DNA of 64,000 nt, taken from NCBI GenBank assembly GCA_003864495.1, contig ML133471.1:124001-188000 (forward strand). The letters run 5' to 3'. The position numbers were made by a program, and so were the translations under genes. Source of the DNA: Nemopilema nomurai (taxonomy: Eukaryota; Cnidaria; Scyphozoa; Rhizostomeae; Rhizostomatidae). Shown here one piece after another: positions 52,701 to 64,000 of this stretch. Below the pieces are notes generated by a model. That model saw only the letters and a list, made by a program, of their open reading frames with translations, was not told the origin of the DNA and made no database searches. Position 1 is the stretch's first letter. Each line of letters begins with the position of its first letter.

Positions 52701-55700
52701 CTTTTGAGTGGCGCATATATCCTAATTCTTCTGAAGGGTTCTCGAAAAACAAAACAAACTCAGACAATGGAACGTTAAGATTAAAAATGGCGATTTAACG
52801 AGATGTGAACCAGCTACGATTTTCGTTGGACAAGCAGGCTCATATGACACCAGTGACGAGAGAAATCCAGCTGAATGCCATTAAAAACAATTGCTTCTGC
52901 AAGAGCTGGTTGGACATTAAAGACGGATACTCGAGTTTTCAAGCTATTCGAAATATCTTACCTTCTGTATCCTTTCCAGAGACTTCGGTGAGTTGACAGA
53001 AGATTGTTTCACGTGCTCCATAAAGATATCGATGTTGTCTTTTTTCTCCAATGCAGCGTGATTTTCTTTCTCATCTTTGAATAAATATTACGAGCAAGAA
53101 GTTAGCAACGAAAAACTGATTTCATTTGCTGACAAAACTTTTAAGTATCACGTTAATGGGGAGAGAATGGGGAGCGGAAGGGTTGAGGAGAAAGAGAGGA
53201 AGGGGAGAGGAAGGGGAGAGGAGGCCCGTACCTGTAAAGGCAAAACAGAATTTGCTGCCAGGACTTAGAAATGGTAGTGAAAATTTCACCAGGTGCCCCC
53301 AGTAAAAACTCTACCAAGCCTCCTGAAGAAAGCCCCGCAAGACAGAATCAAACTGTTTTTAGAAAAATAGAAGCACAAGGGCATGAAAATGAGTATGATT
53401 AAAACCTGAACTTAGGCCAGTTTTCTACACATTTTCATTTCAGGCAATGTCGCGAAAGTTTGGTAACAATGGAAATGGAAAATGGAAATGGAAAAAGGGC
53501 AAGCATTACACTTGCGTTTTAGTGTGTGCATATCAAAACGTTTATAGTAAATGTGTGATGTCATCTTTTATTCCCTTTTATGTCTACAATTAGCATAACA
53601 TGGAGGTTTGCAAATTTCAATTTAGAGGAACACACAGCTCGCTTATCAGTGTGACGTAAAAGCCCAAACCACCATAAAAATCACAAAACATCCAACAACG
53701 AAGGCCTCCAACACTGCCATAAACTCCAGACCTACCCGGGCAAATTTTTGGACCGTCTTTTCCAACATTATGAAGATGGTTAAAATGTTAATCTGGTTTT
53801 TTGAGGGGCGAGCCAGAAAGATACACATACTGTTAATTAAATTCCTTTCTCATTACTGCAATTTGTGTGGCTGTCAAAAGAATCCCCAAAATCCTATGGT
53901 TAAGTTGATGGCCTAAATCAGTATGGACAGTCAAGAATCTCTCTTGAAAATTGTCTTATCTTCAAGCATAATTTTAAGGATCCTTGAGGCGTCGTGATAA
54001 ATCATTTCCTAATTGATAATTTTGAAATTAAACAGGGCAATAACAGATCTAGATAGGCTTTTCTAGGTTGCATCCCACCAAAATTGCAAAGCATGGAGAA
54101 TCCAATTTGGTTATGCCATACTATCGTACACTATCGTTCTGAAACTGTTTAACAACATATTTATTCCGACAGCTAAGAGAAGAAATATCAAAGTGTTTTA
54201 AAAGGGTGTAGTTCACAGAGATAACTCACAGGCACCCGAGGGCCTATTACATACAAACACATCAAACGAGAAAAAAGCCTACAAGAAAATAAATAGCCAG
54301 AATAGAGAGAATAAGTATAAGAGTTCAGTCTTCGTACAACCATGGGAGACTTTCAACTGAAATTCGAAAAGAAAAAATAGTCGTACGTAGGACTCATTAA
54401 TGCAGATAAGCTATTCTTAGAAGTATTGGTATTTTGGCCAGTTGCGACTTTAACATGGTATACCACTGGGAGCCATAATTTCGGTGCTAACAGTTAATAC
54501 TTACCTACTAGATAAAATGTTGGTTTTTCCATGCACCAAATGTGAAAAGTGAATGCAACAAAACCGAGGATAGCCCTTGCTTCATTTGCTAGAAGGACCT
54601 ATATCTATTATAATTTCATGATGCCTTTTTGATCATGAAGCAGACGGTGATAATTCATTTGTAATTATCAAGAACAGGAGAGTCGCGAATAAACAGAGAG
54701 AATACGTTAAGGGTGGATACCGTTTTCGAATGATCCCGTGCCAGTCACAAATGCGTGAGACAACAGCTGTTCAATAGTGTACCTCTGTGCTGGATTCCTT
54801 TTCAAACACCCCTACGAGGCAAAATTGCCGTGAATGACACAGGAAATGAAGACCAACGTTTAGACAGCAAACTAAAAGAGATGGGTTATCATTATCACTT
54901 TGCAAACGGCTGTCCCAAAATCTTTATTAATACAAGATAGTGAAACATTTTCATGAACAACTTGCTTCCTTTGTTTCACTGCGTTTCCTTGAGGGGGCTA
55001 ATAAAGTAGTTCTTTCGTAGCCATGACTACAGAGATAGAGCTTCCGGAAAAGCAGATTAGAATGATAATCGGAAAGCAGATTATTTGCTGTTATCAAAGT
55101 TGTTATAACTGAAAACAAAAGATTCGCAAACACAATATGGATATGGGTTACATTAATGAAAAAGGGTTAAGCCCGTTGGTGAATCTGTTTCTTGAAAGCT
55201 ATCCTTTAAATGATTCATATTCTGCCCTATTTAAAAATACATCATTTTCAAATTGGCATTATTGAAGTTTCCTGTTTCAGAAGACATCGACCTGGAAAGT
55301 TTCCGGCTATGAAACAGTTTGCTTTATCAAAGTGTACCTGGACTGTCAAATCGGCGACATGTTTGCCTATTTTATGAGCTTAAACCAGAAAATGTTATTC
55401 AAAATGAAAGCGATAAGCTTCAATGTATTTATTCAATGAGTTTTCTACGATTAGGATTTCTTGTTCCATGTATTCTATTATCACTCACTGTACATACAAG
55501 TATAGTGGAATGAAAGTAGCTTTCTCTGTTAGCACATTGACAAAGTTGATCTGACATGTGTCTTTGCAGCACTTCATAATAAAAGTTAGAAAAAGTAGCT
55601 CTTTTAACAACTTGCTGCAGATTTATGCCGATCGTGCAAACATCGCTGAAAACAAAAACCCCTACTACAACCTTTTCTTATTTGGTATTAAAGTAGGATG

Positions 55701-58700
55701 TCTGGTTTCAAATCGAGACTGGACAGAAACAGCTTCACGCAAAAGAGGATACAGCCCTAAATATACATCGTAGAATGTGATATAACTTCCACAAATGATA
55801 CAACTACAGTATTCAAGGCAAACCACGGGTGACAATGCCTACCTTCATGGTATCAAGCAAGTGTTTGTTGGGAATATCTGGAAAGACAATATCTCGTCCC
55901 TCAGTTATCTGAACCACCTTTAGAGCTCTGTTCTGTATATGCTGAAAAGGCGTTTTCCCGTACACGATCAAGTAGAGGATGCAGCCCAAACTCCAAATGT
56001 CCGTGGCTCGCCGAATCTGTAGCAAAGACGTGCACAGGATGATAGAAGAAAATGTTAAAAACAATTGTTTAAGTAAGTAGTAACTCAGACTTATGTATTT
56101 ACCTTTAGTGTAAATTTTCAGCTTTCATTTATGCAAATCAGCAATTCAAAGATTGCTATCCAAAGAAATAGAACAACAATTTTTTCAACTCGAACATGTT
56201 TATATATATAAAAGGTACTACTAATTGGACAAAAGAGCTACAAAGGTACTACGAGTAACTTATTTACAATTTACCATCCAAAATTTACTATTTTTAAAAG
56301 GACATTACGTGTGCCATGACAAAGAAAATAGCGGCAAGACCTCGAGAGTGAGAGTAGAAAATAAATAGGTACCTTGTAGTTCTTTTTTGAAGAGTTGGCG
56401 TCCTTTCTGTCGTGCTCAGATTCAGAGACGGATTCTGGCGCCATGTAATTTAGTGTACCAATCATGAAATCTCGCTGGGTGCTTGTACAGTTGTCCTGTC
56501 AATATACCACACATGTAAAGAACATATGACAAAGAAAGAGCTTTTAGAGAGACTTAAGCAGAGTAAAGCCCGGGTGGCGAGAATAAATAAGCAATAAGCT
56601 GTTGATTTTTCATCGGATAAAAAGATTGGATAACAATTTTTTTTAAAACAGACTTCACAAAATAGTAATATGAACGACTGAACTTCTTTGAGCTGCATAT
56701 TTATTTATTTCTCTCAGTTTGTGGCAGTTGATTAAATTTATAAAATCCAATAAATTTCTCAAGATTAAATGTGATAAATGGGGTATAAAATCTAACATCT
56801 AAAATCAAACTAACAAAATATTTACCAAAATGATGGTATGTTCGCATACCTATATTTTAGATTAAAGTTTGAACTTTTTGAAATTTTTTTAAAGATTTGA
56901 CTAAGAACGATAAAGAAAAGAACATCACTTCTTTGCTAAATATGACATTAAATTTATTTCATTAAGATATAAACGATAAGACCAAGATATAAGTTAAACT
57001 TTGTAAAATTATTAATCGTAAATGAATCAGCAAAATCACGTTACCAACTTTAGATACGCAATTTTCACAACCAAAAACTGCCGTTTTGACAACACCACAA
57101 AAATTTGAATAAGATTCGAATTTGCATATGAGTCGAAAGAGAGGGAGATGAAGCTTACATCAATTACATCAGATCACTATGAATTCAAACAGTACTTAAC
57201 TTCCCACTGGCTGAAATAACATTTCCACCATTACTAACTTGCCATAAATAATACCAAGATTAGAAACTGGCAAAAGACATTACAGTAATGGTCATGTGTG
57301 GCAATGCCCCACTTGTGCCATTGAACTGCAGAAATTCTTAACATTGGCCAACCCCAAGCAAAATTTTAAGGCCTATACTAAGTGCTGTTGATGAATTGAG
57401 TTATATGACAAGAACTATTTTGGCATTTTTTAGGGAGCACATCAACTTTGGGCCTAGGGCTCCGGCTGTCGTATTGCGGCCCTGAAAATGTCAGTTTACA
57501 GTAATGTGCAAAGTGGTATTCACGTACCTGCAAGCCCTTTGCGATGCCAAAGTCAATGAGCTTCAAGTTAGAGTCGACAAAGAGGAAGTTGGGAGGCTTC
57601 AGGTCGGTGTGTATGACGCACTGCTTGTGGATGCTGGCGACCGCGCTGAGCATTTGGACCCAGAGCTGCCTAATACGGCCGTCCTCCAGCTTGCTGTTCA
57701 GTCGCAAGTACTTCTCCAGATCCATCTCACCCTTCTCCATTAGCATGAAGAGCGTCTCGTTCTTCAGCTCGCTAAAATTCAAATGAAAAAAATTCGAATG
57801 TGGAGAAGGGATTGCACACATCATAGGTTCATCACACGAGTGTGTTAATTTGGAGCTTTTTAAATTGGGCCTAGATGGAAGGAAGTTAAAAATACCCTTC
57901 AAAGTTGGCACACATTTAGGCCATGCTCAGTGCTTTGATAGCTATTTAGAGCCATTAACCTAAGCAGAAGATGCTCTGATAACTGGCTTTCAAATAAAAA
58001 ATATAAACAAAAAAATGAAAAGGCACTCAACTGGTTTTGATCAGAAATGTGAGCGATTTGTTTAAAAAAGGTTTCTGTAACCAAAATATAACCAAAATAA
58101 CCAAAATAGTTCGAATAGGAAAATCATGTGCCGACTATGTGCTTCCATTACAGAAATTTGAAGTGCACAATTGATAATTCGACGAGTTAATAACGAAGAA
58201 AGAAACGAAACAGACTAATTAGAAGAAGTTGGATCGTTGACATCTTTTTTATAAAAAATGAAGTCTTTGTTCAAAGGATAGAGGTTAACGGTATTTAGCA
58301 AAAACGTCTTATGATGAATTTGTATACGTAAAACAGTAGAGGTCGGAGATGAGAGGGAGAGGCGAATGTTTCGTGGGTAAGGAGGGGAATACACATTATA
58401 ATTTGAGACCAATACTGGCACAGCACATAGTTCTTTTAAAAGCCACCAAAAGCAGCGTATGATAGAGAGATTAACCTAAAAATGTAGGCAAGATAGACAT
58501 AGATGAAGTTAGTTATAATCTTCTAAAACAAGTGTAGCGCCAAAGTCTTGTTGAAAACAGAAACGCACAACACTTTTCCGAAGATTGATTTTGAAATAAA
58601 TGGCAAAAGTGGCGTTTCACAGATAAGGGAAAATTGGGAAAGTAGGCGAAAGGATATCAATAAATACCACTTCTCTATTACTAAAAATTATCGATAAGTT

Positions 58701-61700
58701 TTTATTGCCTTCATGAAATTTCATGAAAGTCCTCATTTACATAAATAAAATTTCAAGAGAACTTCCTGACTACATTGAAGATTTAGATACATAAATACTA
58801 TTTGTATGTTCTTGCATTGTGACTTTGCTATTTAATCATATTTGAAATACTTTTGAAGACTTTACTGCAATGAAATAGATTGAGAGCAAAAATTTCGAAT
58901 CTGGATGATAGCCAGGAATACATTGGCACTCTGATTTATGCTTAAGACTAAAACATTTGCAGTCTTTCTCATCACTATCGCTTCTTTTAAATTTATCCCT
59001 CTATAGTCTAACTACAGAGAATTTATACTTCGTGTGAAATAGACCTCTATTGTAATAGATCTATTAATGACAAAAAACTGGAATCATAAACAATTCACAG
59101 TAATGATGCACTAATGAAAGCTCTTACTAAAAATCTTTATTCACTTGAAATATTCTATGATAAGCAACAGTATGATTCGAATCACTCAAACTTCGAATGC
59201 TTATTAACTCAATACATCTTGAAGGGTTGGTAAGTACACACATCAGATCATTACGTCACAAACAGAAGTAAGAAAAAAATAAATCAACATAACGACAAAG
59301 ATAAAAACTTTGGAGAGGGAATCTGAAACGTACATTTGATACTCTTTACGCATAAAACAAAAAGGTCTTATGATAAAGATCTCCAAGGAGGTCCTTATGA
59401 TTATTGGTAAAATTCGTACAATTAAATAAAATTCTTATATAATTATAGATGTATAAACTGTGTAAAGACATTTCATTAAAACATTGACAGTATTAATTCT
59501 TGTTAAAGTTAATAACAAACCACAAGCCACCTCACCTAGAAAGGATTATAAGCGCCTGCATGAATTCCGAAAAGATGGTTCATAAAATTCTAATAACAAA
59601 TTCGCACAAGTAGCACCATTTTACTTTCTATGGCAACAACAGCTACAACAACATATTCCTGCTTATAAAATCCGAAGAATCACCGGCGAAAACTAACAGA
59701 AAATGAAAGAAATGGCTGCACAGAATATTCTAGATTGAGCGACATTTTTTGGCTTTTTCGCCGGCGAAGGTTTTTGAGCGTGCATGTTTGAATTTTTTCG
59801 CCTGCTACTTTCTTGGAATACTGCTTTCTATTTGATTCCTGCTACACCAAGCTAATGTGAACCGGAGACTGTGTGCCATGGATTTGCGCATTTTATCAGC
59901 GCAAAGGGGAAAAATTGCACACAAGAGAAGTTGGCCTTAGCCCATCAACCATTGAAACATGCCACAACAAATGTTTGTGCAGAGTTGTAACTGAACCGAG
60001 ATGCTGATGAGAACAAAACTGAGATGAGAAAAACATTTTCACTTACTATTCGTGAAGCTGAATTATGCAAGGCTCGTTTCTCAGTTTCCTCAAAATCTCG
60101 ATCTCGTTGATGTGTGACTGGAATACGACGTCATCAAGATCATCGAGGCGAACGCACTTCATGGCAAAAGCTCTTCCATCGTCATTCTCCACTTCATAAA
60201 CCTTCAACAGACCGATACATATTAAAGAATACTAATGTAAAGAATTCTAAGATATTGATCTGGTACGGTTTTGCCACCAACTCACATATAGTTTTACGGT
60301 GGCATTCTAAACCAAAAACGTTAAACATTTGGAGTTGTAAAGAAGGTGATCCACTGAATCGAGATTTATGGAATCTAAATACGTCGATGAGAAGGTATTT
60401 AGTGAAAGGACCCAGCAGTATCAAGTGCCCAAGAATTTTAAAATGGCACGTTGGTGCACACTGAAATGGGATCAAGGAGGATTAACGGCTTATAGCTCAC
60501 CTTGCCAGATCCACCTCTGCCAAGAACAGAAATGACCTTGTATCTTTCCTTCTTGATTCGAATGACCTTGTGCTTCTTGGTAGTGCTACTGGCTTCGGTT
60601 GCTGCTTGCTTCATCCTCATTAGGTACTCGGACAGATCAGATGGTTTTCCACTTGTCCCTGGCTTCTGCTTAGCGACCATTGTGCTACTCTGTGTCTCAG
60701 TCACTCTATTCTGCAGGGTCACACTGGAGGCAGTCTCTCGATCTGCATGGCTAAGTCTTACAGCTGGTGCCAATGGCTTTTTGAAAGAGTCTTGACTCTG
60801 CGTGGACGAAGCTTCACGGCTGATGCCTTGTCTCTCTTTTGCATGTTCCTCACTTGAAGGTGCCTTCTTGTCGAGCACGAAAATTCCAGATATGTTGCTC
60901 CTGATTGGTGAAGTTCTGTCCCCTTCAGTATTAACCAGATTTGAAGATACCTTGTTAGCATCTAAAGAAAATCCAGGAAGGCTGCAATTTTCACGGTCAA
61001 ATGTTGATGCCACTGGAATGGATTGTGGGGTTGTGATGCTTTTCAAAGCGACCTCCTGAAAACCACTGTCACTATTACATCGAAATTTCTCAGAGAAAAA
61101 ATTTGAGTCTGTGTGGTATGAAAAACGGTCACTGAAGTTCTCAGAAGCACAATCGATGCCAAGTAATGAGTCTGGGCTTCTTGTAGTCAGGCCTTCTGTT
61201 GTTTCCTTGCCCTCTTTTCGGGTAGTTACTCCTTCATTGGCCATCTGAAGGCTTTTCTTACAATCTCTAATGTCAAAAGTAGCCCCTTCGGACACGTCCT
61301 TCTCTTTGGCAAGAGTATTTTGCTTCACAGCCCCAGGATAAGATTGCGTTTTTGCAGAAACACAGCCTGCTTCTTTGACACCATTCTGCCTTCTCTTGGA
61401 CATGGGATCGGTTAGGCAGACTTTGGGATGTTGTTTTTCAAGTTCTTCGCTGGCATCTCTGTCAAACTTCTTCTCTACCTCACTTCCTGACACGTGTTTT
61501 GTACTCAATGGTGCGCCACTTCCATCCACCACATGGCTTTTGTTGTCACGATTATCAATCCCTCCGGAACGAAAACCATCTTTGGTCTTGTCCTGCTTTT
61601 TACAAGAGAGTGGACTGGCAAAAGAAGCACTATTTTGATACGACTCACTGTCATAGTCAGCAAGCATGTTTCTACTTAATGGTAAAACTGATTTTGCAAG

Positions 61701-62626
61701 GGATGGGGACTCCAAAAGAACAGAGGAAGGAATCGGGGACAGTTCTAGTTTCTTTATGTTTATTTTTGGTATTTCAGTTCGGCTTGGGGTGCTTTTTACA
61801 GGACGAAGTGGAGGCGCCCAATTCAGCTTCTTTCGCTTCTTCATGTTTTGCAGCCATTTCGATAATTCAACAGTGGAATTCGACATTTTCCTCTCAGCTA
61901 AAAAAAGAAAATAATTTCTTACCTCTCTTCATATTTACTGATAAGTGGCATGGAAAGATGCTGTGAATAAGAGTAAAGATTCACACGTGACAAATTCACA
62001 GACAACAGAACGTAAAGGGATCCATAAATTGGAGAAAGATTACCAAAAGATTATCACATTGCTTTACAGCAAAACAAAATATAATCAATTCAACTGAAGC
62101 ACATCAATTGTATTTCTTGTTCTCATTAACCCCACTTGTCCTGTTGACAAAGAAACCAGCAAGAACAAAGTCCATCTTTTCATGGTTGGCAATTTATGTT
62201 TCGCCTAGGGCATAGGTAACCATCTGGGGAGCTTCTTCACGACAAGAATCTATGGGAGATCCAATACAATCACATATAGATCTTTGACAGGATACTGCAA
62301 GACTTGTTTCATGAAAAAATTTGCAAAAACTGGTAAAATGTCTCAAATCAAACAACTATAGTTTATACTTACTACTAGCTGGAGTTGGTTGAATGCTCTT
62401 TCTTGCAGAGGGAAGAGCCATCAGCTTCTTTTGGCCATTCAAGACATTTGTATGTGCCCTGGAAAGCAGCACTGCAGGCTCAGCTCCTACCTCCACCCCT
62501 TGAGCAATTATTTTCAAGCAGCCCTCAACATCTCCCTCGTCTAGCTTGGCCTGGGCAGTAGTTATGTAGGCCATTGACTGCATCCCCAAGTCATCCTCAT
62601 CTGCTGATATCTGGATCTCTCCAGTT
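37713..62626 (-). CDS. TTK: Dual-specificity spindle-checkpoint kinase TTK/Mps1 (5' end outside window)
   Basis: Exons: 62373-62626, 60501-61897, 60047-60201, 57528-57771, 56373-56495, 55843-56016, 54721-54811, 52962-53074, 37713-37815; all GT-AG and phases close. The first holds the last TPR helices (AYITTAQAKLDEGDVEG); the second a 466-residue disordered Ser/Thr-rich linker, ending with the glycine loop GRGGSGK. Then: AFAMK (ATP lysine), ENDDGRAF, HTDLKPPNF catalytic loop, LIDFGIAKGL, GTLNYMAPES (P+1 loop, as GTVNYMPPE in human), DIWSLGCILY, YGKTPFQHI, LKRNPAQR (subdomain XI) and an NSPKSLERIQK tail matching the NSPNS tail of human TTK. TTK acts at kinetochores, phosphorylating MELT repeats of KNL1 to recruit Bub proteins (known of the family). 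HTD replaces the usual HSD/HRD; the aspartate is kept. The last exon is 15 kb from the rest and can also end by read-through at GKS-stop. Confidence 0.92.
45435..45626 (-). CDS. Candidate small secreted protein ORF
   Basis: A minus-strand frame beginning MESKFSDRRVLRTT with a hydrophobic core (AVLTMFLLVLCF) and an ARA-like cleavage point, followed by CCSFSIAMCLGQ. It has the shape of a signal peptide plus a short mature part of about 30 residues with three cysteines. No homology recognised. It lies in the TTK intron on the same strand. Could be chance. Confidence 0.22.
   Translation of the reverse strand: MESKFSDRRVLRTTAVLTMFLLVLCFDERARACCSFSIAMCLGQALSYQGRVLVRNAREATAD
47398..47544 (-). CDS. 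Candidate first exon inside the TTK intron
   Basis: An ATG in the context CAAAGATGGCAACAGC opens MATAATPSVTPCLVLP and reaches a consensus donor AACATG|GTAAGT in phase 0 after 49 codons. The next same-strand exon known, at 37713-37815, accepts phase 0, so an alternative first exon of a short TTK transcript is formally possible. A separate nested gene is equally possible. No recognisable domain. Confidence 0.25.
48752..48949 (-). CDS. Candidate secreted protein ORF
   Basis: A minus-strand 65-codon frame with a signal-like start (MIKGLYSETVSATIIVAVIF) followed by a coding-like STQEQAVVSDVKCG and VVDPDPPKYVSYSRQ. The DPDPP and YSRQ parts look like a beta-rich extracellular exon, but no family can be named and no donor was found. 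Low confidence. Confidence 0.22.
   Translation of the reverse strand: MIKGLYSETVSATIIVAVIFSTQEQAVVSDVKCGSALTGSLVVDPDPPKYVSYSRQILVIAFPDF
53075..54720 (-). other. TTK intron
   Basis: About 1.6 kb, AT-rich. Apart from the purine-rich repeats near 53.2 and 53.5 kb, nothing is recognised. Confidence 0.7.
53467..53502. repeat. Short GGAAAT repeat
   Basis: About five imperfect GGAAAT units in a TTK intron. A purine-rich stretch of GGGGAGAGGA type also occurs at 53160-53222. Confidence 0.75.
54812..55842 (-). other. TTK intron
   Basis: About 1.0 kb between the exons of subdomains IX-X and XI. A + strand frame at 55558-55773 has no recognisable family features. Confidence 0.7.
56496..57527 (-). other. 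TTK intron
   Basis: About 1.0 kb, strongly AT-rich. Nothing else recognised. Confidence 0.7.
57772..60046 (-). other. TTK intron
   Basis: About 2.3 kb of AT-rich sequence splitting the kinase N-lobe from the hinge. A short ACCAAAATA repeat lies near 58079-58110. Nothing else recognised. Confidence 0.7.
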
Positions 62627-64000
62627 CTGTAAATGACAGTTTTGCAAACTGGTCACTCTAGCTAATATCAACAAGAGTAGAATCGTGTCTTTGAGTTTTT
62701 TTCACTCTTTGATTATCTTATTAATATATGCTAACAGTAGCTTCCTTATTTTTCAAATACAGGCACATGAAATTTCACCTGATGCCAAAATATTAAAAAA
62801 TTATTGTCCTTTTCTTGATTTCCTTCTATTTTTACCTAATCCATAAAATTTAGCAGGATACCCATACCATCTGCTGCATTGAAACTATACAAAAACTGTT
62901 GTTTGTGGACACAGTCCATTTAACATTAATATCATGGAAAATCTTAAAATGCATTGAAAATTTCCAAAAGTATCATAGGTGAATTTAAATACCTTGAACT
63001 GGTATGTTATGCAGTGTGATAGATAAAGCTCAAGGTCAGATCTTCTATAAGTGGAAGGATCCTCTCTGGTTCATTTTTATAATTCAGTGGTTACAAAAGC
63101 ACAGAAATCAAATACATTAGGCCTACTTGGTCTGAGAAATTAAAAATGAAAATTTTGAAATCACTGAGGAAACAGCAGTTTTTCCCAAAACACTGGGATG
63201 CAATTTACTCATTCAGACCTAGGGAAATCTATGACACTTGAATATTTACTGAAACCTGGAAGAGTGCTTTAGGTGGTGCAAACAGAACAATTCTAATTTC
63301 TTACATCTTTGAAAAATAATTTCATTTACTGACTGATATGCACATAACTTTGCAAAGGAACATAATTTCATATACATTTGCACTTGGGATGCTTATTTCA
63401 TAATCCAGTTAGTTACTTTTGTTAGGCTAATAAAAATTTTTCATCAACCCTGGTCAGCATTACAAATCAAATATCAATAGGTCTGTTTGACATTTGCTTA
63501 ACAATCATGTTTTGCTGAAGCAACTAAAACAATTTCATACTTACAAGTCTCTATGTTACAGTACCACATGTAGAGTTTTTCTGATCATAGTTTTATTTTG
63601 TATCTATTTGATCACAGTACTTGTGTTTAACATGATGAAAAAGATTTTTTAATTTTTGAAATAAACACTTCCCTCTAAGAAAGGCATCCCTCCAATAAAC
63701 CACCCCCCATCAAAAGTAAGAAAATGAAATATTTGAGGATTTATGGCAATTAAAGCTTTGAAGATTTTGAATAGAAAGCAGAGAGATCAAACAGGGAAAA
63801 GGCATTTAATTACCATTTTTGACCACATTCTCTATTGCAAGGTTGTTACAAACCTTGCATGGAAGGTAATCATTGAGAATTCATAGGATAAAAACTAAAT
63901 TTATATTCTGCAACTGAGAACATCATTTGAAATTGAGGTGGGTATGGAAGATTGACAGTAAACTGGTGCATGTCTTTCAACTTAGTGCAAATAATTCCTT
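62627..64000 (-). other. TTK intron or 5' region, no exon found
   Basis: The TPR exon at 62373-62626 starts in phase 2, so at least one more coding exon lies upstream. I found no convincing minus-strand exon in this AT-rich stretch; it is probably all intron. Confidence 0.6.

Larger units (their letters stand above)
37816..52961 (-). other. 15-kb TTK intron
   Basis: AT-rich with no confident gene. It holds three candidate minus-strand pieces listed separately (45435, 47398, 48752), G runs near 39900 and 51560, a perfect CRE octamer (TGACGTCA) at 49415, and a + strand frame at 49239-49586 without recognisable homology. A 15-kb intron next to introns of 0.3-2.3 kb is unusual and may reflect insertions. 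Confidence 0.55.

Noticed and set aside
61499..61966. A 155-codon + strand frame
   Set aside because: It lies antisense to the large TTK linker exon, which has clear family context; it is a shadow frame.

Overview
The window looks like a piece of an anthozoan cnidarian genome, probably a coral or sea anemone. It is AT-rich, has GT-AG introns with short exons, carries decayed LINE and hAT-like repeats, and holds a cnidarian-style extracellular protein that combines an N-terminal SHFRG/SWRR module with D8C and zona pellucida (ZP) domains. No species can be named from the sequence alone. All gene models below were built by hand from open frames, splice sites and phase consistency.

Left arm (1-17.5 kb, + strand): two tandem copies of a D8C/ZP-domain membrane protein gene, spaced about 13.2 kb. 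Copy A is cut by the window edge and keeps only its last four exons (1-2078). Copy B is complete, with ten exons at 7393-15295, about 844 residues and every splice phase closing. The ZP-C, furin-site and transmembrane exons with their introns are almost identical between copies. Intron 7, the 5' part of exon 8, a six-residue patch in the cytoplasmic tail and the 3' UTRs are not, which is a mosaic expected of gene conversion. The downstream flank was also duplicated: a minus-strand, exon-like segment recurs at 4.0 and 17.26 kb. Transposon remains lie between and after the copies: a 149-bp hAT-like MITE with an 8-bp target duplication, two LINE reverse-transcriptase relics and a tRNA-like SINE head.

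Middle (17.5-32.7 kb): mostly intergenic, AT-rich DNA. Three minus-strand gene pieces can be supported: an intronless 93-residue secreted peptide precursor with a mirror-symmetric six-cysteine pattern (23.4-23.7 kb), a possible 5' end with a mitochondrial-presequence-like N-terminus (26.4/25.9 kb), and the first two exons of an unrecognised gene starting at 28324.

Right arm (32.7-64 kb, - strand): a gene for the spindle-checkpoint kinase TTK/Mps1. Eight exons from 62626 down to 52962 encode the last TPR helices, a long disordered linker, the whole kinase domain and the start of the C-terminal tail. A ninth exon lies 15 kb away at 37.7-37.8 kb. Two further exons (33.3-33.5 and 32.85 kb), in phase and followed by AATAAA, probably add about 100 residues not found in vertebrate TTK. 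The 5' exons of TTK lie beyond 64 kb. The large introns contain low-confidence small ORFs that are noted but not claimed as genes.
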